NCBI GenBank assembly: GCA_030765045.1
Contig: CM060964.1
Span: 149,678,705 to 149,742,704, forward strand
Direction of reading: 5' to 3'
Source: Tenodera sinensis
Lineage: Eukaryota; Arthropoda; Insecta; Mantodea; Mantidae
DNA: 64,000 bases
The translations under genes and the position numbers were made by a program. The notes under the pieces are model-generated. The model did not search any database and was not told the origin of the DNA. It saw only the letters and a program-made list of their open reading frames with translations. This document shows positions 1-11,406 of the stretch, in pieces; position 1 is the stretch's first letter, and each line of letters opens with the position of its first letter.

Positions 1-531
1 TTTATGTCGCACATCCTGGGAATTAATCGGACAACTCTTTTACGACTATACCGCTCACCGGTACGATCGAAACTTAATTACGGTTGTGCTGTGTACTCCT
101 CAACTCGACCGTCGGTTTGAAATCGCCTCAATCCTACACACCACCGTGGCATCTGCTTGAGTAATGGCGCCTTTCCAACGAGTTCAGTTCTCAGCCTGTC
201 TGCGAAAGTGGCTGAACCTCCGCTTAGTTATCGGTACGATGTTCTTTTCTGCAGCTACCCTTGAAGACTGGCAGAACACCCGTCTTTTTGTGTGTTTTTA
301 ATGATTCCTTGGAGCGCCAATATTCAGCGAACTTCTTGGTCCTACTCCCTCCTGGCGTTCGGTTGCGCTCACTACTTTGTGTTTTGGATATCGACTTATT
401 CGCGATATTTTCCAAAAAATAATGACTCCGTCCCGTGGCCCCACGTAAATCTGGGCCTGCTGTCCATGTCGAAGTCGTTCACGCCAGATTTAGGTCTTCA
501 TTCGGCTTTTTGGCTATTGAGGAGGGTCCGG

Positions 532-670
532 TGCTTAAAAACGAGAGCTCCATGTCAGTAGATTTACTGGCATGTAAAAGAACTCCTGTGAGACGAAATT
601 ACGGCACACCGGTGACGCTTATGTGATCCTAGCAATTAACAGCGTCGTTAAACTACAAAATATTTTTTAT
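532..670 (+). mobile_element. 5'-truncated SINE (family A tail) with target-site duplication
   Basis: The stretch interrupts the LINE exactly where the uninterrupted copy near 22015 reads straight through. GGGTCCGG flanks it on both sides (524-531 and 671-678), the signature of target-primed insertion. Its body matches the 3' part of the full-length SINE at 16260-16483: both carry TGTCAGTAGATTTACTGGCA followed by AAGAACTCCTG. The tRNA-like head is missing, so this is a 5' truncation. Confidence 0.8.
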
Positions 671-836
671 GGGTCCGGATCCTGCAATGTGATCTCCACT
701 GACGGCTCGAAGGACGATTGGGGAGTAGTGTATGCTTTTATCCAAGGCCGCAACAGTTTTAGCTTTGGTCTTTTACCGCAGTGCTCGATTTTACAGCAGT
801 GATTTTTTGTATTTAGCAAGCTCTTTTATATACACC

Positions 837-1091
837 CTATGACAAACATAATGGCTAAACTCTGGAAGCGTATATTCGTCTTAAGTCCATGTCGTCTCCG
901 GGGCCAGTTTGGGATGGGGACACAGAATGCGTGTGTTTAGCGTCGTTGTGTTGTCATTTCTGATATTGAGTCTCAGCCACTCAATGTTAGTGGATGGCCA
1001 AGTGGTTGGACTTAGACAAGTACGCGCTTCTAGAGTCTGCTATTTTTTTTTTTTTTTTTTTTTTTTTCTTTTGTCCTAGGGTGCTAATATG
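837..1091. mobile_element. 255-bp insertion with 10-bp target-site duplication, possibly a SINE
   Basis: The block interrupts the RNase H part of the LINE. TATATACACC lies on both sides (827-836 and 1092-1101), and the intact copy near 22175 lacks the block. Inside, GATGGCCAAGTGGTTGGA near 992 resembles a tRNA A box, but no matching B box is seen and a ~27-base T run follows at about 1043-1069. It may be a SINE in an unusual arrangement, or a chimera. The insertion itself is well supported; its class is not. Confidence 0.6.
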
Positions 1092-1419
1092 TATATACAC
1101 CTCGGCAACCCTTGCAGCGATTTCTTATTTGCTCGGCTTCTTTGAGTGTCCTCCAGGGCCTGCGGACGTTGTACAATTACCATCCACTGGTGCAGCGTAT
1201 CCAGGACTTCTTCAGATCCTCGCTAGTCCCGGCACACGCGTCTCCTTTATGTGGGTACCTGGACAGGTAGACCTGCCAGAAAACGAGGCTGCTAAGCCAG
1301 CCGTTTCAGATCCCATGTGTGTTAGCGCTTTTGTTCCCTCCGGTGATTTTTGCTTAGGTTTACGCCGTGCCCTCCTTTCACGGTGACTGGAGTAACGCTA
1401 AGGAGACGAACTGCAGGAG

Positions 1420-1737
1420 GTGAAGCCCTTCCCTGTCACCGGGAGGACTTCCTCGCGCGCCTCGCGTCGCGAGAAAGTGATTTTAGCCAAACTGCGTGTC
1501 GGGCACTGCCCTTTTAGCCATCGGCGCCTTTTATCCTCAGATGCTGCACCGGCCTGTGCTGATTGCCATGAGCCTCTGACGTTGCGGCACGTTTTAATGC
1601 AGTGCCAGCTTTTAACCCCACTAAGGGAATCCCTGGGCCTGCTAGTGACCCTGGCTGAAGTGTTGGGAGGCTCTGCATATGCTGTGGAGCGAGTGTTGCG
1701 TTTTATTCGTGACTGTGGACTGGACAGCTGTGTTTAA
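1420..1737 (+). pseudogene. C-terminal zinc domain of the I-like LINE
   Basis: An open stretch of about 105 codons ends the ORF2 of the LINE. Near residues 45-65 it reads DAAPACADCHEPLTLRHVLM followed by QCQ, a C-x2-C...H...C arrangement typical of the zinc-binding tail of I and Jockey-like ORF2 proteins. The same segment recurs at 8455-8560, with a stop inside the domain, and in divergent form at 26270-26335 (VCFTCGVQLSAAHVLLDC). No start codon is meaningful here because it is the 3' end of a longer protein. Confidence 0.75.
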
Positions 1738-1985
1738 CTCAGATATTTTAACTTTTACTTGTCTCTTTTCATTTAGCTCTTGAAGCGAATTATGTTATCG
1801 ATCCTACTTGGGCTTTTATGCTTCCGTTTATGTCTACCTTTTTGTTTCTGGCACTGTTTGGTGACGTTTTACTGTTTTAGCTGTTTATACTAGAGGTATA
1901 GCTTACCCATTTTAGCCTTTATGTTTTGTTTGGGCAGTAATGATCGCCGCACTACCACTTCTACTACCCGGAGCAGACTTCGTTT

Positions 1986-2740
1986 TCAAAGGTTACTAAT
2001 ACAGCCCGTTTGAAAACGCTGAACGGAGTAGCTGACTCTCTAAATGTGCAGGTAAAGAAGTTGAGTTGGTCTGCGGAGTAGAGGAGAAAAATACCATGTT
2101 ATTGGTCGGGAGTGTGAGGGAGAAGGTGGCCCTGGTAAGGGGGACACTCCAAAAGCTATTCTTGTGCATAGGCGTTGCCGCTCCTGGTCCTTTGCAAGAA
2201 TTAAGTTAGAATAATCTCAGTGTAAAGATAAAAGGGAGTCTAAAAAGTAATATGTCTCGGCCTCTAGTTACATTAACACATTCCAAAACTGGGATTAAGG
2301 TGGCCATACTGAACGATGACTTCCCCCAGCTGGTTCCGTTACAAACGCAGAGTGAAGGGATAAGGGCATCAGTGGGTTAAAAACGATTCCCCGAGAGGGA
2401 GCGTTCTACTTTTCTATGACTGCTAAAACACAAAGGATATCGTACTTGTCGTCTGTCATAAGAGAATTCTTGGAGTGATGATGATGATGATGTAGCTTTG
2501 CGAGCTCCTAACTACCTGCTCCACAGTGCCCCTATAAAATGGATTATGGCAAAAGCCAGAGATATTGTCGAAGAAGTTCTGTTTTTGTGCATCAGCTTTT
2601 CTGGATGAAATGGGTACAGGCTGTAAAGGGGGTGTGAATCCCCACAGTAACTACATCTGTGATCAAGGCTCCAACTGAACCTTAGGATGTCCGGCCTCAA
2701 ATGGAAAGAATTGTAATTTATACTAACATTAAGCTCCAAT

Positions 2741-2772
<32 letters not shown>

Positions 2773-3099
2773 CCCAGTTTAACCCACAACCGCTTTGAGA
2801 GTACCTTATGGTGGCATAAAGAAACTGGATTTTGAAGTCCTATTAATATAAGCACTTTGACTCAGGCAAGGCCATATTATGGAACTAAGGATAAAAGTTT
2901 TTCAATTTCCAGAGTTTGTCCGTTGTAAAGGCACGGTAACACCTGGGCTATGTCAGAATTTCTTGCGAGGGGATTGGTGAAGCCCTTGATGAGGCATGCG
3001 GAAGTGGTAGTCTACTCGGTATATGTTCCCTATGACTGAGAAATCTCCTGCCCAGGAGTTCAGGGAGTAGTGTCCTCATCCTACTGATCAATTGTAACT
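1986..3099. other. Non-coding stretch, nothing recognised
   Basis: I find no protein similarity. It contains a short ATG triplet run near 2478-2492 and a T homopolymer of about 32 bases ending near 2772. It may hold degraded transposon sequence, but nothing definable. Confidence 0.5.
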
Positions 3100-4330
3100 T
3101 CTACACATCAGTCGCTGAGTTAACGACATGTCCAGTGATATCGAAGACATTATGAAGCACAAAATAAGGAGGAGTGGTGAAAACTTCTCACATCAGATCG
3201 GCAACTTCACGATTTTGGCGGTCTAGCGCAGCTTCTTCCCTACATAAGGTATGTTTATGGGGATGTAATTACATTTTTTTCTGTTTTGCAAAGATCTGAG
3301 CGAAAGATCGGAGAATAAATATTTCGTATGACTAATGAATATGCAGTTCGTAATGAATCAACATGGCAGGATTTCATTGGTATTTGTCCAGACGGAGCCG
3401 CTTTTATGATAGGCCAAGTGAAAGAATTCATGGTTAAAGTACACTAAGTAAATCCTAACTTAAAAATCACCTTTTGTATCGTTCATCGCGAAGCCATTGA
3501 TCCTAGATCTTCGCCATGTCCTCTGAAAATTGTTGTGGTCGAAGTAGTTAAAATCGCGAGTTCATGAAATTGTGGTTCCCAACGCATTTTAACGAGGTGA
3601 AGTGTTAACCCGACTGTTTGAACTTAAACAGGCGGTACTTCCACTTCTTATTATTGAGGGCATGGGTATGCGGATTTATTTGCAGATAATGAATGGGTAT
3701 CTAGGTTGGCATATCTCCAATATTTTCGTACACTTGAATGGCTAGACAGAAAAATGCAGATTAGAAAGGAAAATATTCTGACTAGCATTGACAACATTCA
3801 AGGATTTATAAATGACTTAAGTTTGTGGGCATAGAAAGTTAAAAATGGATCGCGTTCCCAACTGGATGCCTCTTCCTAGCAATAATAGGGTGACTTTAAG
3901 AACATTTAGTAATGTTGCAGCAGAGTTTCAAAAACTATTATGAAAGGGGTGTTGAGAATTTGGACTGATCCATCCGTGCTCTGATGCATCCGTGGATTCG
4001 AAACATCTTCCGAATAATTTAAGCTTACAAAAGAAACTACAAGACTTCTAAACAGACAGAACATTGAAATGAGAAATTTTGTAGAGTCTTTGGAAACATT
4101 TTGGTTGTCAATAGGCAGTGAATACCTAGTTAACTCCCGGTAGGCAGTTAAGTGTTACTACATTCTCAATTACGTATTTGTGTAAATTGGGCTTCTCGAC
4201 GTTGACTAAAATTAAAACAGCAAAGAAAGAATCAGATCCATGGATGAAGAAATGGGGCTTGTTTTATCAACGATTCCGCCACGAATATGTCGTCTGTTGG
4301 CACCTAAGGGGCTCAAAAATCGCCTTGAAG
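3100..4330 (+). pseudogene. hAT-superfamily transposase relic (ZBED5/SCAND3-like)
   Basis: Broken frames on the plus strand give a run of hAT-like signatures in the right order. Near 3385 is GICPDGAAFMIG (the domesticated-hAT 'DGA.AM.G' block), then ITFCIVHREAI (the 'HREAL' block). A segment near 3610-3670 (LFELKQAVLPLLI) matches the position of the family's RNase H insertion helices. The C-terminal dimerisation-like end is near 4180-4310 (CKLGFSTLTKIK, then LSTIPPRICRLL). Many stops and shifts interrupt it, so it is an old relic. ZBED5/SCAND3-type hAT relatives are common in animal genomes; the subfamily is recalled from motif style, not tested. Confidence 0.65.
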
Positions 4331-5403
<1,073 letters not shown>

Positions 5404-7260
5404 ATTACATAACTACGTAATGTTCCTAATTATATTAAGATTCATACTGTTTTGGAGTGCCGGGTTGAACTCAGGCCCTTCTGGTCTGTGCCTGAGTAAA
5501 AAGGGAAGCGGAACACTGCCCTAGAGGACGCCCATGAAACAGCCCACATCTTGCAAAGCACTACGACAGCCGTGCATAATAAAACGACAACTCCAACAAA
5601 TAAATGGATAAAGTGGTCTCTGGTATCAACGATTTCCGCTTCTGCAAGGTTCACAAACAAGGGTATGCTACAGAAACACAGCAGCACACTGAAGACCACA
5701 CTTAGTCACCTGAAAGGCTATGTTACCTTTACCGCGCCCACTCTTATCCTCCGAAATCGATGGTTCAAGAAAATCTTCTGAAATCGCAGGTTAGTATGAG
5801 GACCTCAGCAATGACATTCTGTATCTGCCGTAGGTACCTTCCTCATCCCACTGCCTTTTGGAGCTCCAACTGTTTGCGTAGACGGTGTTGCCACATCTTT
5901 TTCTTCGATCGCGCTAAGATGTAACTCAACAAGTAGAATCTCTAACACTCTGTATGAGGGAGTGTAAACGACTTGGCAATAGTAGATACTTTCGCTAAGA
6001 GTACATTGAGAGGACCCTCTCTATTGTGTTCATGTCATTATCAGCCGAAGAAAGTTGAGGGACAGTGTTTCAACCTCCTGGAATTTGGTCGTTAAGGAAT
6101 GGGCACTACTATAGGTGCCCCAATTCTCCGCACGACTCTCCACGCAAGCAGAACCGAAACAATGCAGTATGCTTACAAAAATTCTATTTGCTACACGTGT
6201 CACTGAAGTCCAGAAAACAGCACCACAAGTGTAAATACACTACCTCCAAATATCATTACATGTAAAATAAAACAGACCAAGGTAGTTAGCTGGTAATTTA
6301 TAAGGAAATTTACAATATGCGGTCTGAAAGTTTCCATCAAGAGTTGGTAACGCCAGTACATCGGGCTTAATGCCATAGGCAGTCCGTCATGAAAAGCAGT
6401 GTGTAAGCTAACAGCCTATACACCAACAGTTTCCCAGCAGTAAACTATAGCCAGCAAATAGAGTTACTGCGTCATGAGCACTTCGTCATAGTCAACATCG
6501 CATTACCAGCAAGCTTGTATAGCCAACCGGGGTAGGGAGATGGAAGTCGCAGTAAAACAAACAATGGCAAAGTAGAACATGGTGAAATGCAGCAAAATCT
6601 CTCCGTTATTATCCGGGGTAAAATGTTCTGATTGTAAGTAATGTGTAGTTTAAATAAGGCCAAGCAACTACGGTTTTTAATGCATTTCTAGTACGTGCTA
6701 AATTGAACGCAGAAAGACAAAATAAGAATTCAACTCTAGTAACACAATCAGTATTTGTTGGTTTTAAATGTGCCATTGTATTTTTAAGGTTAAACTTTAT
6801 CTGTTGCATACATTTAAATCTAATAGATTGGTGAAGGCTAAGACTTAAATGAGTCGTCTCGTAACGTAATGTTAGAATACCAGCTTCTTTGACTGAAATA
6901 ACCATAGTAGGTACCTATTTCATTATTGGCTGTATTTGCTCTAATGTGGTCGACTTCTTGTTTGAAAACCTTTATAAAGTTCTTGTAATATGGGGATCCA
7001 CATTGAGTTTACTTCATCTGCATTTCAATTATTTATGAAACAGAACCCGTATTGTAGAATAAAAACAACTTCACCTAACGATTCACCCCTTCAGTCCACC
7101 ACATGTGAAGCTTTTAAACGAGTCACATGAGTTTAATATGTCGCACAAAATGTTCGAGTATTATTACAAGGTATCCAATAGTTACAGAGGACTAACATAG
7201 CAACCAAAATCTCATCAAAATGTTTACAACAAAACGTTTTCCCGTTCACGTAGGCCGTTA

Positions 7261-7305
7261 TAGGAGTGACAACTAGGCAACAATAGGAGTGACAACTAGG
7301 CAACA
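7261..7305. repeat. Tandem duplication, 23-bp unit x2
   Basis: TAGGAGTGACAACTAGGCAA occurs twice in immediate succession (from 7261 and from 7284). Two units only; it looks like replication slippage. Confidence 0.9.
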
Positions 7306-7593
7306 ACCACAGTAACTCTATGGTTACAGTAAGATTTTCTGACGTGTCTAAGCAATGCTCGGAAAAGAATGCGTAGAAATTTGTCTTCTTCACTGCAATT
7401 CATGGTCACTGAACGAAGTATTATCATCACATCCACCAACTCTGAGTACTCCCTCCCGCACGCACATACCTGGACATATGGATGTGCGTGCATGTCTTGA
7501 TCGTCAAGGCTAAGAACTGAGGTATCATGAATTGTCATTCCTCTAGATGAGCTAAGTCTTAAAATTGGGATATTTTTCTAAGAGGAAGAATGG

Positions 7594-7750
7594 CACAAAT
7601 GGCACAATTGAGTAAGAAAGAGTATTGTTTATATCTTTTATGGTTAGACCGCAACATCCCTGGTTCAATTCCGAGCAATAGCATTGAACAATTCAGTCTC
7701 TTTCTACCCCTTTCCAATAAATATTGTGTTTCAACAGAAGCTTTCATGAT
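7594..7750 (+). mobile_element. tRNA-like SINE candidate
   Basis: TGGCACAATTGAG at 7600-7612 fits an RNA polymerase III A box and GGTTCAATTCC at 7662-7672 fits a B box. The spacing of about 62 bases is slightly long but acceptable. A short downstream body follows, without a clear tail. It could be a decayed SINE or chance; no second copy was spotted here. Confidence 0.4.
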
Positions 7751-8262
7751 CTGGTATACGGATTTCTAAAGCATTATGGACAGGATGGAGGGAAATAAGA
7801 CTTAACTGCGACTGGGCTATAGGCAGAATGTCCGTAAATAACAAACAACACCCTTAACCCACTTACAGTTTGATGTCGTTTGCAGACAGCCCTTGGATCG
7901 GTATATCCCCCCCCCTTTCCCCCCCTTTTTGTTCCCTACCCGTTAGTGACTCTTGGCCTTTGTTGCTTCGTAATGTTTGGTTTGAATATGGATAACTTAA
8001 CTCAAACTGCTTAAAAATTCCTCTGACAAGGACGACTTAAATATTGAAGATTAATTTTAAAATAAGGATATAATCCATGATATTGATACGAATCAAGTAA
8101 ATATAAATAACTAGCTTCTATTTTACGACTTTAGCTGTACATGGGCTTAAATGTTAGACCACCAGCTTTAAATTTCTTGCGTGTTAATGTATATCTTTTA
8201 TAATATTCTACTGCTCACACAGTGTTACCTTTTGCTTAATAGTATATTGCCCTAAAACACAC

Positions 8263-8941
8263 TTGCCCAGCTTCATGCTAGCAACTCTTCCGGCTTTACG
8301 CACTTGTATCTTTTCTCATTCCAGTTCAGGGTGTTCGGAAACTCAAGGGAACAACCTTAGGGAGGTGAAGTCCCTTCTTGTCACCTGGAAGACTTCCTGG
8401 CGCACCTGTCACCGCGAGGAAGTGGTTTTACCTAGATTGCGCATCGGGCATTGCCGTCTTAGTCACGGTCACCTTTTATCGTCAGATGCTGCGCCGCTCT
8501 GTACTCATTGCCATTAACCTTTGACGGCGCGGCATGTTTTACTTCAGTGCCAGGCTTTTACTCCGATACGTGTGTCCCCGGCTCTGCCAGCTACCCTTGC
8601 TGAGGTGTTGGCAGTTACTGGAAGTCCGTATAGTTTTTATTCTATTTTATCCGCCTTAGCGGTACTGGCGATCGTGCTTGACTCGCTGATATTATCTTGT
8701 TTATTTTTAGTTGGTCGTACGATATATATATATATAAACACAATATATATAAACAAAATATATATAAACATAATATATAAATATATATATATATATATTG
8801 TGTTTGTTCCTCTCGCTTTGCTTTTACGGTTCCTGACGCTGTCTTCATGACGTTTTAACGTTTTAGGTCTAGTTCCTGCGTTTTTAGCCATATTGTTCTG
8901 TTTGGCCACTCACGACCTCAGCAGTTGTGCACCCCAAAAGC
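8263..8941 (+). pseudogene. 3' end of an I-like LINE running into a microsatellite
   Basis: The C-terminal part of the RNase H-type LINE ORF2 is readable from 8263. GHCRLSHGHLLSSDAAP and the CTHCH zinc pair correspond closely to the copy at 1500-1570. A stop falls inside the zinc domain (8518-8520) and the frame continues with LTARHVLLQCQ. An AT-rich hairpin lies in the tail. The sequence ends in CCCAACTACTACTACC, which passes without a boundary into the ACC/ACT array at 8942, as if the array grew from the element's own 3' tail. Confidence 0.75.
8736..8805. repeat. AT-rich inverted repeat, 16-bp perfect arms
   Basis: AAACACAATATATATA at 8736-8751 is the exact reverse complement of TATATATATTGTGTTT ending at 8805, with about 38 bases between. 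It sits within TA-rich sequence, so chance plus slippage is the likely origin. Confidence 0.85.
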
Positions 8942-9120
8942 CCAACTACTACTACCACCACCGCCGCCGTCGCTTCCACCACTACCACTACCACCACAAC
9001 TACCACCATAACCACCACTACCGCCACCTTCACCACCACTACCACCACCACTACCACCACTACTACCACCACTACCACCATAACCACCACTACCGCCACC
9101 ACCACTACCACCACCATTAT
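8942..9120. repeat. (ACC/ACT)n microsatellite, left part
   Basis: About 180 bp of ACC and ACT triplets with scattered substitutions. It directly precedes the R1-like LINE, and the same repeat resumes immediately after that LINE's A-tail at 14526. The two blocks are best read as one array split by the insertion. Confidence 0.9.
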
Positions 9121-11406
9121 CCACTGCAAACAGCCACCCGAGTATGGCGGGAGACCATACACATGGAGAGATGATGGGAATGCTAATATGGATAGAGCTG
9201 AAAGAGAGAACATGGTTACGGAGCAGGAGGTCGGATCTCCAGTTCCGGTCGGGAGTTCCGGTGACCAGGCCAGTATGCAAGAAATGGTTACTGGAACACC
9301 GAGAGTAACAGGTCAGTTTCTAGGGACAGGTGAAATTTTAAGTGAGAAAGAACTTGACCCTTTTAAAAGACGCCCATTAATTGGACGGTCTCCACCACAT
9401 AAAACCAATGAGAGTATAACCGGTACAGGGCTAACATTAACACAAATGGAAACCCAGGAAGAAGTTTGAAAGTCAGATCCTTCTATGGGAAGGGTAGCTA
9501 CAAAGATTCAAGAAAGAACTATTGGAACACAGAAACCAGGAGGTCAAATATTTGTGGTAGACAATCCTGATGGCGAGAAAGTAATTGATCCTTTTAAAAA
9601 GCGCCCGTTAATCGGAAGGTCGTCACCACAGAAAGCCCATCAAAGACGTGGCTCGACAGGAAGCATGACAACTGAGTGTCCTTATGAGTATAAAGATGCT
9701 AGTGAAGTTAGTATCACTGAAGGGTTCAAGGACATTAATTGGGACAGTAAGAGGAGAAGACTCCAAAGTCCTGAGAAATCAACAAAGAATAGAGTCGAGC
9801 ACGTGTCATCCCAGCAAGTACCCGGTAAAGAACAGATGGTGTATGATGAGTCTAGGCTAGATGGAGAGGACCTTAAGGTGATACGTTCGCTCCTTGAGGA
9901 TATGAGTAAATGTAGCAGAGAACTAATGGTTATGATAAAGAGCACGCCAAACACTAAGGCGGACATAAAAAGAGGAATTAAAGATATGGAGCAAATCACT
10001 GATATTATGCTCACACGCATGAAGGAAAGGGAAACTTATCCGCAGAAAACTAAAATGAAGTCCGTGGCTATACAAACTTGCGAAGGTGATTTTAATAACA
10101 TCGGAAACAAGAAGGAAACAGGAGTACAGGTTGATATGAAAAGGGGAACGGAGCTAACGGAGACTATTATGAATGCCAAAAGTTTCGAAGCTTTCGCCCC
10201 TCTGCTAGATATGCATTGGCCGGAAAATATTTATCAAAGCACTTATATATTGTATGGAAATCCAATGGGAATAAAAGGAGACATTGCAATAGTAGTAAAT
10301 ACTGATGATCAAGGGCAACAAGGGTTACTGAGGCAGTTAAAAGTAGCCCAGTTTGAGGTGTTTGACCTTATATCAGGGAAACTAGATATGGATAAGGTAG
10401 AATATTTGAGAACAACCACAAGCATATACACCAGTAGAGGAAATAAAAAGGAAATTTCCCGGTATATATACCTTATACCTTACCTGGTGGACACTGATGG
10501 TATGAACGATATGGAACAGTTGGATACAATCCTGCACCAATGGAAACGATTAGCAGAAGAACAAGAGAGGAAAGACATAATAATTGCGACGGCTAGCGGA
10601 TTGGATAGGGATTACGTCAGAAAACTTTTAGAGTGGGTATTCCATGAGAGTGGAATAAAACTTGGTTACATGCTGCCTGCAAATGCCCAAAAGATACAGA
10701 GAAAATAACTCTGGAAATCACAGAAATCGGCTGACAAGAAATCCAACGAACCCCAGGAAATGGTAAGAGTCAAAGCAAATGGAAAAACGTTTGCAGATAT
10801 GTTGAAAGCAGTAAAGAAGGATGTTGATATAGATAAAATTGGTGTGAAAATACAGAACTTAAGGAAAAGTGGTAAAGAAGAGTTGGTGCTCACAGTGGAG
10901 GGGGAAGGAAAAGCAAATGTCCTGAGAAAGGAGATAGAGAGGAGTAGCAAAGAATTAGAAGTTATTACGAGTAGGAAGGAAGCTACTATCCTCTTATAAG
11001 AATTAGAGCCTACTATTAATGAGGACACATTGAAGACTACAATAGGCGATGAAGTGGGAGTAAAAGCCTCTGAAATAGACATATGCGCTCTGAGACCTGG
11101 CAGAGCGGGAAATTTAAACGCAATCATAGGTATACGAATAGAGTGATCTAGGCAGCTGCTAAGGAAAAGAAGGTTAAAAACAGGTTGGACAGAATGCCAG
11201 GTGCGAGAAAGGGTATACGTATCAAGGTGCTACAAATGTTTTGATTGAGACATAGAGCTCATGAATGACACCAAGCCTAAGAGTGTACAAACAACTCCTT
11301 TTGCATTAAATGTGAAAAAGAGGGACATAGGTTCGACCAAATGAGATGTCTGGTCTTTAGAAAGATAGTATTGAATGCCAGAGCGAGGAAACTAAAATTC
11401 ATATGA
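9121..11406 (+). pseudogene. ORF1 (gag-like) of the R1-clade LINE
   Basis: One frame is open for most of the length but is cut by stops at 9467, 10706 and 10997 and by a later stop near 11143. The N-terminal region contains two copies of a short motif (DPFKRRPLIGRS near 9355 and DPFKKRPLIGRS near 9588). A gag-like domain begins near 10775 (TFADMLKAVKKDVD) and runs through VLTVEGEGKANVLRKEI. Cys codons of a decayed zinc-knuckle region lie at 11220-11350 (RCYKCFD, then FCIKCEKEGH in a shifted frame). A terminal TGA at 11404-11406 overlaps the ORF2 ATG. The protein would bind element RNA; in this copy it is broken. Confidence 0.8.

Larger units (their letters stand above)
1..1985 (+). pseudogene. 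3' half of an I/Jockey-type LINE: RT tail, RNase H, zinc domain, 3' UTR
   Basis: This is a decayed LINE fragment entering from outside the window. Bases 1-290 match, at DNA level, the reverse-transcriptase tail repeated at 21112 and 21561 (phrases such as YRS..RSKLDYG in the better copies). Around 690-780 comes an RNase H start (TDGSKDDWG, first catalytic Asp), and 1100-1390 carries the RNase H end, including a WVPGQVDLPENEA stretch. A C-terminal zinc domain follows at 1420-1737 and the untranslated tail ends near 1985 in CTACCACTTCTACTACCC. The reading frame is broken repeatedly. Two smaller elements have inserted into it (532-670 and 837-1091), each with flanking duplications. The same family recurs at 8263, 15541, 20985 and 24502. 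The clade is inferred from RNase H plus the C-terminal CCHC; I and Jockey-like lineages were not separated. Confidence 0.8.
5404..8262. other. AT-rich non-coding region, mostly nothing recognised
   Basis: No protein-coding similarity on either strand. It contains one small tandem duplication (7261-7305), one tRNA-like SINE candidate (about 7594-7750) and a C-rich run near 7903-7927. All open frames here are short and lack recognisable motifs. Confidence 0.5.
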
